From positions 1 through 48,818 of the forward strand of contig NZ_ATZH01000034.1 of assembly GCF_000428105.1 (NCBI RefSeq): a DNA stretch of 48,818 nucleotides. Reading direction: 5' to 3'. Position 1 is the stretch's first letter. Each line of letters starts with the position of its first letter. Made by a program: the position numbers and the translations under genes. Positions 15,696-23,082 of the stretch are shown piece after piece. This DNA comes from Bacteroides pyogenes DSM 20611 = JCM 6294. Lineage in GTDB: Bacteria; Bacteroidota; Bacteroidia; Bacteroidales; Bacteroidaceae. The notes under the pieces are model-generated. The model worked only from the letters and a program-made list of their open reading frames with translations, was not told the DNA's origin and did not search any database.

Positions 15696-16344
15696 ACATT
15701 GAAACTTTCGGAAAAATTCAACTTGTGAATGCTGATTGCATGGATGTTATGCGAGAGTTGCCCGACAACGCCTTTGATTTAGCGATTTGCGACCCTCCTT
15801 ATGGAATTGGGATTGATGGACAAAAGGAATGTATTTGCAAGAACCCAAAGCATAACAGGAAACAACATACGCAAAAGGGGTGGGATAAAATGCCCCCCCG
15901 GATGCGTATTTCAGAGAATTGGAACGGATTTCACGCAATCAAATCATTTGGGGCGCAAATTACTTTGTTCCGATGTTAAACAAAGGCACAAAAGGATGGA
16001 TTGTGTGGTTCAAAGGACAAACAGGACTTACAATGTCGGATTGTGAACTTGCATATTCATCTTTTAATTGCCCAACGCGAGTTATTACAATAAATCGATG
16101 TGAGCTTGCAAAGCAACACACGATTCACCCGACAGAAAAACCAATTATGCTTTATGAATGGTTGTTGATGAATTATGCAAAACCGGGTCAAAGAATCATT
16201 GACACACATTTGGGTTCAGGTTCAATATGTCTTGCGGCACACGAAATGAATTTTGAAATGTTGGGGATTGAACTTGACCCCGGATATTATAATGCAGCCA
16301 AACAACGGTTGTTGTATAAACAAGCACAATTAAAGTTATTCTAA
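15692..16344 (+). pseudogene. Adenine/N4 DNA methyltransferase, frameshifted in a C7 tract
   Basis: Two out-of-frame halves of one beta-class DNA methyltransferase. The first frame (from ATG 15692) has DPPY (34-37) and runs to 15979 but loses sense after codon 68. The rest (from about 15900 to 16344) continues as PDAYFRELERISRNQIIWGANYF, with the AdoMet motif DTHLGSGS near the end. The break is exactly at a run of seven Cs (15893-15899); one more C restores a full 217-aa enzyme. It may be a phase-variable switch, a fixed mutation or a sequencing error. As written, no active enzyme is made without slippage. Confidence 0.85.
15893..15899 (+). repeat. C7 homopolymer at the methyltransferase frameshift
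   Basis: A run of seven C residues within codons 68-70. C8 would join the two reading frames, which makes this the exact site of the frame loss. Confidence 0.85.
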
Positions 16345-16354
16345 AAACAAAAAT

Positions 16355-16912
16355 ATGAATTACAACGAATTAAAAGAAAAAGCACATTCCAATGCCGTGA
16401 ATCATGGTTTTTGGAAAAAACGGTTAAGCAACGAACATTTTTTGATGCTTGTTATTACAGAGATTTCCGAATTGGTGGAAGCCGACCGAAATGAATTAAA
16501 AGCCAACAAAGCGCGTTTTGATACAGGGATGGCAAATGCTTCTCAAGGCATAATCCACCCAGATTTGTTCAATAAAGTTTTTCGTGCGTGTATCAAAAAC
16601 ACACTCGAAGATGAAATGGCAGACATCGCCATTCGTCTTTTTGACCTTGCCGGGGCTTTGGGTGTTGATTTCGAAAAGATGCAACCATGTCGATATTGCA
16701 GGGATTTCGACCGATTCAGCTTCACGGAAAATGCTTTTGCGTTGGTGAAAGGTCTTTCCAAAGACCAAATTGCCATTGAAAAGCGCATCCAATTCGGGTT
16801 GAATTACATCGAAAGTTGGGCGAGACAACAAGGAATCAACCTTAAATGGCATATCACAAAAAAAATGAAGTATAATCAATCCCGTGAAGTAATGCACGGC
16901 AAGAAGTATTAA
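16355..16912 (+). CDS. MazG-like nucleotide pyrophosphohydrolase
   Basis: A 185-aa all-alpha NTP pyrophosphatase-like protein. The metal-binding motif pair is E36-x-x-E39 (VITEISELVEADR) and E87-x-x-D90 (EDEMADIAIRLFDL), as in MazG enzymes. The C-terminal KMKYNQSREVMHGKKY matches the end of phage MazG-like proteins. It could clean modified or damaged nucleotides or lower ppGpp-type signals. It lies 10 nt after the methyltransferase. Confidence 0.8.
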   Translation: MNYNELKEKAHSNAVNHGFWKKRLSNEHFLMLVITEISELVEADRNELKANKARFDTGMANASQGIIHPDLFNKVFRACIKNTLEDEMADIAIRLFDLAGALGVDFEKMQPCRYCRDFDRFSFTENAFALVKGLSKDQIAIEKRIQFGLNYIESWARQQGINLKWHITKKMKYNQSREVMHGKKY

Positions 16913-16952
16913 CAAGCAAATGCAATGCACTTGCATAACAAATGAAGTACAA

Positions 16953-17165
16953 ATGAAACGTGTTAAGATAACAGAAGACGGCTTTGTTTGGCACGTTCTG
17001 ACAGAAGCGGAAGCCAAACAAGCATTGGGCAAAGTGGAAGTGTTCGCCTTGTATGACGATGATTCCGAAAGTCTGATTGAGAATGAAAAAGATATTGAAA
17101 CCCATATTCGCCGGGGCGGTTATGTCGGCATTGAAGTGGGCTTCATGGATGATAACCAAAATTAA
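16953..17165 (+). CDS. Small hypothetical protein
   Basis: A 70-aa protein from the ATG at 16953 (MKRVKITEDGFVW). A longer frame from 16920 would include an inverted repeat ATGCAA-TGCAC-TTGCAT at 16920-16936, so the shorter start is preferred. The sequence looks like a compact beta-rich fold (VEVFALYDDDSESLIE, GYVGIEVGFM). No function recognised. It is 12 nt before ssb. Confidence 0.6.
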   Translation: MKRVKITEDGFVWHVLTEAEAKQALGKVEVFALYDDDSESLIENEKDIETHIRRGGYVGIEVGFMDDNQN

Positions 17166-17177
17166 ATTCAAAAAGCG

Positions 17178-17573
17178 ATGTTACAATGTGAAGTTATCGG
17201 CAATATTGGAAATGATGCCGAAATTAAAGAGTTCAGCGGCAAGAAGTATGTGTCTTTCAATGTCGCACATTCTGAAAGAAGAAAGGATGCCAACGGAACA
17301 ACCGTTGAATCGACAACATGGGTGTCCGTCTTGTGGTATGGTGATGGTGGCGGTCTTATTCAATACCTCAAAAGAGGTTGCAAAGTGTTCGTCCGGGGTC
17401 GCTTATCGGTGAAATCTTATCAAGACAGGAGTGGAAACATGCAAGTTGCCATCAATGTGAACGCAAGTGAAGTTCAGCTTTGCGGAATCAGGGTTGAAAC
17501 AAATTCTTCACAAAGCGGTGAATCTAATATGGCAACAACACATGAAGAGACCATTAATGATGTTCCATTTTAA
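17178..17573 (+). CDS. ssb: Single-stranded DNA-binding protein
   Basis: A 131-aa SSB. The N-terminal 105 residues form the OB fold (VIGNIGNDAEIKEFSGKKYVSF, then WVSVLWYG and GCKVFVRGRLSVKSYQDRSG), followed by a short linker and the acidic tip ending DVPF, which in SSBs recruits partner proteins. It coats single-stranded DNA during phage replication and works beside the RecT-like and loader proteins. Confidence 0.93.
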   Translation: MLQCEVIGNIGNDAEIKEFSGKKYVSFNVAHSERRKDANGTTVESTTWVSVLWYGDGGGLIQYLKRGCKVFVRGRLSVKSYQDRSGNMQVAINVNASEVQLCGIRVETNSSQSGESNMATTHEETINDVPF

Positions 17574-17584
17574 TTTGAAGAGAT

Positions 17585-17692
17585 ATGGACGATGGATTTG
17601 AAAGAAAGATAATAACTGTTGTATCATCTATATTGTTAGTTGGAATAATATTTGGTATGATTGTGGGTTTCTTAATTGGTTATATGTTATGA
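17585..17692 (+). CDS. 35-aa single-span membrane protein
   Basis: A short frame starting with ATG at 17585: a charged N-terminus (MDDGFERK) followed by one hydrophobic helix of about 25 residues with a glycine-rich face. Its TGA overlaps the ATG of the resolvase gene (ATGA). It lies 11 nt after ssb. The coupling and clean membrane helix support a real miniprotein; function unknown. Confidence 0.55.
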   Translation: MDDGFERKIITVVSSILLVGIIFGMIVGFLIGYML

Positions 17693-18177
17693 AGTATGAC
17701 AATATCATTGCCATTGACCCTGATAGGGAGAAATCGGGCGTGGCATTCCTGAAACCATCCATAAGACAAATTGAAGTGTCGAACCTTGCGTTTCCCGCCT
17801 TGCTTGATTATCTACAACATGCAAGGGAAAAGGCAGGGAGTGCAAAGGAAACCTTGGTTGTGGTCGTTGAAGCCGGGTGGATGGTGCGCAAAAGTAATTT
17901 TCACGAAGCACAAGGACGCCGCGCCGAAAAGATTGCAAAGGACGTAGGGGCAAATCATGAAGCTGGGCGAAAGATTATTGAAATGTGCAAGCATTACAGA
18001 ATTGAGGTCGTGCAGCATCCGCCGTTGATTAAATGCTGGAAAGGGAAAGACCGCAAGATTACGCATGAAGAGTTAGCATCATTTACCGGGCTGATAGGGC
18101 GAACAAACCAAGACGCCCGTGATGCGGCTTTACTCGCTTGGTCTTTTGCCAACTTGCCTATAAGGGTGAAAGTTTGA
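17689..18177 (+). CDS. RuvC-like Holliday junction resolvase
   Basis: A 162-aa RNase H-fold nuclease. The acidic residues expected of the RuvC active site are D10 (IAIDPDREKSGVAF), E61 (VVVVEAGW) and D142/D145 (NQDARDAALLAW). It would cut branched DNA before packaging. It ends the early block: after it come a T run, a hairpin and operator 4. Confidence 0.82.
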   Translation: MKYDNIIAIDPDREKSGVAFLKPSIRQIEVSNLAFPALLDYLQHAREKAGSAKETLVVVVEAGWMVRKSNFHEAQGRRAEKIAKDVGANHEAGRKIIEMCKHYRIEVVQHPPLIKCWKGKDRKITHEELASFTGLIGRTNQDARDAALLAWSFANLPIRVKV

Positions 18178-18199
18178 TAAGTTGTGCCTAACTTTTTTT

Positions 18200-18234
18200 A
18201 TTAAAGCGTGTATTACTATAATGCACGCTTTAAT
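18200..18234. terminator. Hairpin with operator 4 in its loop
   Basis: Eleven-bp arms (18200-18210 and 18224-18234, AAAGCGTG/CACGCTTT core) enclose 13 nt. A T-rich stretch precedes it (18193-18199, after a weak AAGTT/AACTT stem) and TAATTTTG follows. It could end early transcripts, or serve as a DNA dyad for a regulator. The operator 17-mer 18209-18225 overlaps both arms. Confidence 0.5.
18209..18225 (+). promoter_or_regulatory. Operator 4 of the dispersed dyad
   Basis: TGTATTACTATAATGCA. It lies 5 nt upstream of a TAATTTTG -7 element at 18231, so a bound protein would cover the promoter spacer. Confidence 0.55.
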
Positions 18235-18238
18235 TTTG
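18231..18238 (+). promoter_or_regulatory. -7 element upstream of 18269 gene
   Basis: TAATTTTG matches TAnnTTTG. No clear -33 TTG is present at the normal spacing. Transcription would begin near 18245, ahead of the ATG at 18269. Confidence 0.4.
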
Positions 18239-18268
18239 TATTTGAATGCAAGATAATTTCAAAAGCAG

Positions 18269-18826
18269 ATGAAGCCAGTTGATTTTGCGCAATCCACAAA
18301 GGTATTGCAAAGACCGTCCACGATGGCGGAAAGTGAATGTCAGTCGTTGCCCGTGTGGAACGATGGCAAACAATGTGTGTCATGTTGGAAAGTGACATTC
18401 AAAGAGAGATTGAAGATTTTGTTCGCCGGAAAAGTGTGGCTTGGTGTGCTTTCAGGAAAAACGCAACCGCCCGTTTTCGTGTCGGGTGAATCCGTTTTTG
18501 AGAATCCACCATTAAAAGCTCGAATTTTGGCTTTTGTTGCCGAAGTCAAGGAAGGTATCATTGGCATATGGGAAAACGTCAAGGAAGCCGCGAAACAGCC
18601 CGACAAACGCAAACATTTCATTGTTGGGTTGGCAATATCCCTTGTTTTTGGGTCTTTGCTTGGTTGGTGGGTTGGTTTTATCGCTGGAAGCCTTGCCGGA
18701 ATTGTCAAGGAGTGGTGGGATTCCAAAGGACACGGAAAAGTTGAAGCAATGGACGCGATTTTCACGTTCATTGGTGCAGCTTGTGCAACCCCATTTTCCA
18801 TATTGTTTCACTTCTTGATTTGGTAA
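18269..18826 (+). CDS. Phage membrane protein preceding terminase region
   Basis: A 185-aa protein. The N-terminal half is polar with cysteines (QCVSCWK) and an FKERLKILFAGKVWLGVLSG stretch; the C-terminal half has two to three hydrophobic helices (about 117-143 and 165-185) around KEWWDSKGHG. The pattern is one I associate with widespread Bacteroidales phage proteins of unknown role. It opens the late/packaging block and ends 3 nt before the ParB-like gene. Confidence 0.65.
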   Translation: MKPVDFAQSTKVLQRPSTMAESECQSLPVWNDGKQCVSCWKVTFKERLKILFAGKVWLGVLSGKTQPPVFVSGESVFENPPLKARILAFVAEVKEGIIGIWENVKEAAKQPDKRKHFIVGLAISLVFGSLLGWWVGFIAGSLAGIVKEWWDSKGHGKVEAMDAIFTFIGAACATPFSILFHFLIW

Positions 18827-18829
18827 CGT

Positions 18830-19375
18830 ATGGCAAAGATTATCGAAACGAATGTCGAAGTTCTTATTCCTGATAATAAAAACTTCAATAAGCATACGGA
18901 ATATGGTATGCACATCCTTGAAGAATCAATCCGTAAGTTCGGCTTGGGGCGTTCAATCCTGATTGACAGGAACAACCGAATAATTGCAGGGAATGGAGTT
19001 GTTGAAACAGCTTCACAAATTGACCTTGATAAAGTCTTGGTTGTAGAAACAATGGGTAATACGCTTGTAGCGGTCAAAAGAACGGACATTGATTTGGATT
19101 CAGCCAAAGGGCGTGAACTCGCACTTGCGGATAATGCAACAGGCAAAGCGAACCTTTGCTTTGACACGGATTTGATAATGCAAGAAGCCGAGAAATTCGA
19201 CTTTGACCCTGAAGATTGGGGCATTTCAATGGAACAGCCCGAAGAAGAACAATCTGAAGATGGTAAAAAGGTGATTGACACACGATTGATTGTTGAGTGT
19301 GGCGATGTTGCCAAGTTATCATTGTTATTCAGCGAGTTACAAGATAGGGGCTTTAAATGTGAATTGAAAGAATAG
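18830..19375 (+). CDS. ParB-like nuclease-domain protein
   Basis: A 181-aa protein. About 5-110 resemble the ParB/Spo0J N-terminal (ParBc) domain: LIPDNKNFNKHTE, LEESIRKFGLGRSILIDRNNRIIAGNG, then ELALADNATGKAN. The C-terminus is acidic. Phage ParB-like proteins upstream of terminases may act in DNA packaging or modification; the exact task is unknown. It lies before the terminase small subunit. Confidence 0.75.
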   Translation: MAKIIETNVEVLIPDNKNFNKHTEYGMHILEESIRKFGLGRSILIDRNNRIIAGNGVVETASQIDLDKVLVVETMGNTLVAVKRTDIDLDSAKGRELALADNATGKANLCFDTDLIMQEAEKFDFDPEDWGISMEQPEEEQSEDGKKVIDTRLIVECGDVAKLSLLFSELQDRGFKCELKE

Positions 19376-19429
19376 TCCTACCAAATAAGATAATTAAGAT
19401 AAAAACAACCGTAAAAAGGGATTTTGAAG

Positions 19430-19924
19430 ATGGCAAAGTATAGTAAAAAAGTGGTTGAAAGGGTTGTCGGACTTGTGAAGTCAGACACCTATACCATTGC
19501 GGAGATTTGCCAACAAGTAGGGATTTCGCAAGCCACCTTTCACAGATGGCAAGAGGAACACGAAGATTTTGCACTTGCTATCGAGGAAGCACGGGAATCA
19601 CGAACGCAATTCTTCGTTCAGGAAGCCAAAAAGTCGTTGTTGAAGAAGATACAAGGCTATGAAGTAACCGAAACAAAGGTTGTAACCATCCCGACAAAAG
19701 GCGACCATTCAAAGCCTACTATCAAGGAACAGACGACAACGAAGAAGCATATTCAGCCCGACACGGCGGCAATTATCTTCACCTTGACAAATGGCGACCC
19801 TATGAGATGGCGAAACAGACAAACAACAGAAGTAACGGGCAAGGACGGCAAAGACCTATTCGCTAGCAAGACAGATGAAGAGTTGAATAATGAGATTGAG
19901 GACTTGAAACGCAAATTGGGGTGA
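19430..19924 (+). CDS. terS: Terminase small subunit
   Basis: A 164-aa protein from ATG 19430 (a TTG at 19424 is in frame). Residues about 15-50 form a resolvase-like HTH (YTIAEICQQVGISQATFHRWQEEH). The middle is basic (KKSLLKKIQGYEV), and the C-terminal part is helical, ending in an acidic-basic coiled coil. Such proteins recognise the packaging site and feed DNA to the large subunit. It overlaps the large-subunit start (TGATG). Confidence 0.8.
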   Translation: MAKYSKKVVERVVGLVKSDTYTIAEICQQVGISQATFHRWQEEHEDFALAIEEARESRTQFFVQEAKKSLLKKIQGYEVTETKVVTIPTKGDHSKPTIKEQTTTKKHIQPDTAAIIFTLTNGDPMRWRNRQTTEVTGKDGKDLFASKTDEELNNEIEDLKRKLG

Positions 19925-21393
19925 TGCAAAAAAGGGCGGACAAAATAAAGTTTTGCAAGGCATTGAAAGAACGGCTTATTCGTGAAAGTCGCTCCGATTT
20001 GTTGCGTTTTACCCTTTCCACAATGCCCACATTTCGCCCGGCAGACTTTCACCGCCGATATTATAAGGTGTTGACTGACTTTGCGGATGGGAATATTCGC
20101 AAACTTATGGTATTTATGCCCCCGCAGCATGGGAAATCGGAGGGTTCAACAAGGCGTTTGCCTGCTTTTCTCTTAGGTAAAGACCCAGACAAGAAATTGG
20201 CGATTGTGTCGTATAATGCACCCAAAGCAAGAAAGTTTAACCGAGAAATCCAACGTATCATTGACAGCCCCGAATATCACGAAATATTCCCCAATACAAC
20301 CTTGAATGCTTCCAATGTTACAACGGTGGCGGGTTCTTGGTTGCGAAATGCCGATGAATGCGAAATTGTGGGTTATCGTGGCGGATTCAAGACGGTTGGT
20401 GTTGGCGGTGCATTGACGGGTGAACCCGTCGATATTTTGATTATGGACGACATTTACAAGGACGCAAAAACGGCTTGGTCGCCCATCGTCCGTGAAAGTG
20501 TTTCCGATTGGTACGATACAGTTGCAGAAACCCGACTTCACAACGATTCGCAACAACTGATTGTGTTCACCCGATGGCACGAAGATGATTTGGCGGGTAC
20601 ATTGTTACGCCAACAAGGTATTTATGACCCCGAAACGAACCCCGATGGTTGGGTGGTTGTCATATACAAGGCAATCAAAGAGGGCAAACCGACCGAATAC
20701 GACCCAAGGCAAGAGGGTGAAGCATTGTGGGCGGAACGGCACAATCTGAAAAAGTTGCAGTCCATCCGCAAAAGAAATCCGCAAGTGTTTGATTCCTTGT
20801 ATCAACAAGACCCGCAACCACGTGCCGGATTGATGTATGAAAGTGGATTCGTTGAATACTTGATTCGTCCGGCGACAAAGTATGTCAAGCGCAAATGTTA
20901 TGTCGATACAGCCGACACAGGCGCGGACTATTTATGTGCAATCATATATGACGAAACCGATGTGGGTAACTACATCGTTGATGTGCTTTACACCACACGC
21001 CCGGTTGAGTACACCGAACCCGCACTTGCAAAGATGCTTACCAAACATGATGTTGCCGAATGTATTGTGGAAGCCAATAACGGCGGTCGCTTGTTCAAAA
21101 ACAACGTGGAAAAACAATGTCGATTACTTGGTAATGGAAAGACCAAGTTTTCATCATTCCACCAAACCGAGAACAAGGACACACGCATTTACCAACATTC
21201 GGCAATGGTGCAGAACCTCACATTTATGCCCCAAGGGTGGAAAAGCCTTTTCCCGGATTTCTCCAAGGCAATTTGCGGTTACTTGAAAGCCGGACAAAAC
21301 GACCACGACGATGCCCCCGATGCTTTGACAGGAACAATTGAAAAGCGCGCAAACCAAAAGAAATCGGACGTGGCAAGTCTTTTTGGATATTAG
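19924..21393 (+). CDS. terL: Terminase large subunit
   Basis: A 489-aa DNA-packaging motor. The ATPase domain has an atypical Walker A PPQHGKS (residues 66-72), Walker B ILIMDD (D175-D176) and FTRWHEDDL as the coupling motif. The C-terminal nuclease domain shows D328 (YVDTADTGADY) and DHDDAPDAL (460-468). It would cut concatemers and drive DNA into the capsid. I chose ATG 19924 over a GTG 3 nt earlier. Confidence 0.95.
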   Translation: MQKRADKIKFCKALKERLIRESRSDLLRFTLSTMPTFRPADFHRRYYKVLTDFADGNIRKLMVFMPPQHGKSEGSTRRLPAFLLGKDPDKKLAIVSYNAPKARKFNREIQRIIDSPEYHEIFPNTTLNASNVTTVAGSWLRNADECEIVGYRGGFKTVGVGGALTGEPVDILIMDDIYKDAKTAWSPIVRESVSDWYDTVAETRLHNDSQQLIVFTRWHEDDLAGTLLRQQGIYDPETNPDGWVVVIYKAIKEGKPTEYDPRQEGEALWAERHNLKKLQSIRKRNPQVFDSLYQQDPQPRAGLMYESGFVEYLIRPATKYVKRKCYVDTADTGADYLCAIIYDETDVGNYIVDVLYTTRPVEYTEPALAKMLTKHDVAECIVEANNGGRLFKNNVEKQCRLLGNGKTKFSSFHQTENKDTRIYQHSAMVQNLTFMPQGWKSLFPDFSKAICGYLKAGQNDHDDAPDALTGTIEKRANQKKSDVASLFGY

Positions 21394-21395
21394 AG

Positions 21396-21412
21396 TGTAT
21401 CACTATAAAACA
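21396..21412 (+). promoter_or_regulatory. Operator 5 of the dispersed dyad
   Basis: TGTATCACTATAAAACA, ending 6 nt before the portal ATG at 21419. Identical to operator 2. Confidence 0.6.
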
Positions 21413-21418
21413 ATAATT

Positions 21419-22891
21419 ATGACAATTGAAGAAATTATGAAGTTGGCGCGGGAAAACAAAGGCAATGCCGTGATTCCCGAATTGAAATCGCACCGCTACA
21501 TTTCCCAACCAGACACGGAAGCAGCGAACAAGGCGATTGACCCCAAGTTGCATGATATTAACGACCATATCAAGCGACCCGACAAGCGAGTAAAAGTAAC
21601 TGATGATACACAAGGAGAATCCGCGCAAAAGGTGATTGACACCAATGGGGAAAGTACGAATTTTCGCATGGTAAAAGTGGCGCGTGTCGCCCTTGCGCTT
21701 CAAAAGCTGATAATATCCCGTGCGGTGTCATTCTGTTTTGGCAATGCCCCGGAATACAACAGCACCCCGGAGAATGAAAAGCAAGCAATGATTGTGAAAG
21801 CTTTGAATCGCATTCTTTACGATGTCAAATGCAAATCATTGAACTGCAAAATTGGGCGGTCAATATTCGGTTACAAAGAATGTGCAGAGTATTGGCATTC
21901 CGTGGAAAAAAGTAAGAAGCATTCCAAGTATGGATTCCCGACGCAATTCAAGTTACGTTGTACATTGTTTTCTCCCGCTTATGGTGACACCCTTTATCCT
22001 TTTTTTGATGAAATCGGGGATATGGTCGCATTTTCAAGGGCATTTAGCCGGAAAGATAACAAAGACAATGCGGTTGATTACTTTGAAACATTCACAGACA
22101 CGGAGCATTGGCTTTGGGTCAATGGCAACAATGGGTACGAGGTTGTAGAGGGCTATCCTAAAAAGATTGCTATCGGTAAAATTCCTATTGTGTATGGCAA
22201 TCAACCGAAGTTTGAGACGGAAGATGTGGACGCACTGATTGACCGACTTGAAACCCTTTTGTCAAACTTCGCCGATACCAACGACTACCACGCAAGCCCG
22301 AAGATATTTACAACTGGGCAAATTACAGGTTGGGCGAAGAAAGGTGAATCCGGCGCAGTTATCGAGGGTGAAGAGGGTGCAACGATGCAATATGTGTCAT
22401 GGCAGCAAGCCCCGGAAGCGGTTAAATTGGAGATTGAAACCCTTTTGCGCATGATTTACACCATTACCCAAACGCCAGACATTTCGTTTGATTCGGTCAA
22501 GGGGCTTGGTGCTATTTCCGGGGTTGCCCTGAAGTTGCTTTTCATGGATGCACATTTAAAAGTACAAGACAAAATGGAAATCTTCGATGATTACTTGCAA
22601 AGGCGCGTGAATGTCATTCTTGCCTACATTGGCATGATGAACACAAGCCTTGAAGAAGAATGCGAACAAGTGGAAATTGAGCCTGAAATCATACCATACA
22701 TGATTACAAGTGATATTGATGATTTGAACTATTGGCTTACGGCGAATGGCAATAAACCCGTGATTTCACAAGAAGAATCAGTTGAACGTGTGGGAATATC
22801 CAAAGACCCATCCAAGACCATTCAGAAAATCAAGGAAGAACAGACCGCCGAAAATTCATTCTCTATTGGTGAACCCATAATTGATGCGTGA
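21419..22891 (+). CDS. Portal protein, SPP1 gp6-like
   Basis: A 490-aa portal. I chose ATG 21419 (MTIEEIMKLARENKG), just after operator 5; the open frame extends to 21338 inside terL. It has the order of Gp6-type portals: N-terminal helices, a central RAVSFCFGNAPEY region, beta wing (VVEGYPKKIAIGKIPIVYG), then SGVALKLLFMDAHLKVQ and a C-terminal helical crown. It forms the dodecameric channel at the capsid vertex and docks the terminase. Confidence 0.85.
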   Translation: MTIEEIMKLARENKGNAVIPELKSHRYISQPDTEAANKAIDPKLHDINDHIKRPDKRVKVTDDTQGESAQKVIDTNGESTNFRMVKVARVALALQKLIISRAVSFCFGNAPEYNSTPENEKQAMIVKALNRILYDVKCKSLNCKIGRSIFGYKECAEYWHSVEKSKKHSKYGFPTQFKLRCTLFSPAYGDTLYPFFDEIGDMVAFSRAFSRKDNKDNAVDYFETFTDTEHWLWVNGNNGYEVVEGYPKKIAIGKIPIVYGNQPKFETEDVDALIDRLETLLSNFADTNDYHASPKIFTTGQITGWAKKGESGAVIEGEEGATMQYVSWQQAPEAVKLEIETLLRMIYTITQTPDISFDSVKGLGAISGVALKLLFMDAHLKVQDKMEIFDDYLQRRVNVILAYIGMMNTSLEEECEQVEIEPEIIPYMITSDIDDLNYWLTANGNKPVISQEESVERVGISKDPSKTIQKIKEEQTAENSFSIGEPIIDA

Positions 22892-23082
22892 TGGCAAAGC
22901 GAGTAATCAAGGCAAAAGGAGTAATCAAGTACAGATGTATAGATTGTGAGCATTCATACGATTGGCACGAAATAGGGGCAAACGGCAAGCCATTTATGTG
23001 TCGGTGTCTGTATTACACAGATGGCAAGTATTGTCGTTTCCTGAATGACCCACAATGTGAACACTTCAAAATGCGGCAATAA
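22891..23082 (+). CDS. Small Cys-rich protein (zinc-ribbon-like)
   Basis: A 63-aa protein with seven cysteine/histidine candidates (CIDCEHSYDWHE, MCRCLYY, YCRF, CEHF), spaced like a small zinc-binding fold. It overlaps the portal stop (TGATG) and the MuF start (TAATG), so it is translated with head genes. Function unknown; zinc binding is inferred. Confidence 0.6.
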   Translation: MAKRVIKAKGVIKYRCIDCEHSYDWHEIGANGKPFMCRCLYYTDGKYCRFLNDPQCEHFKMRQ

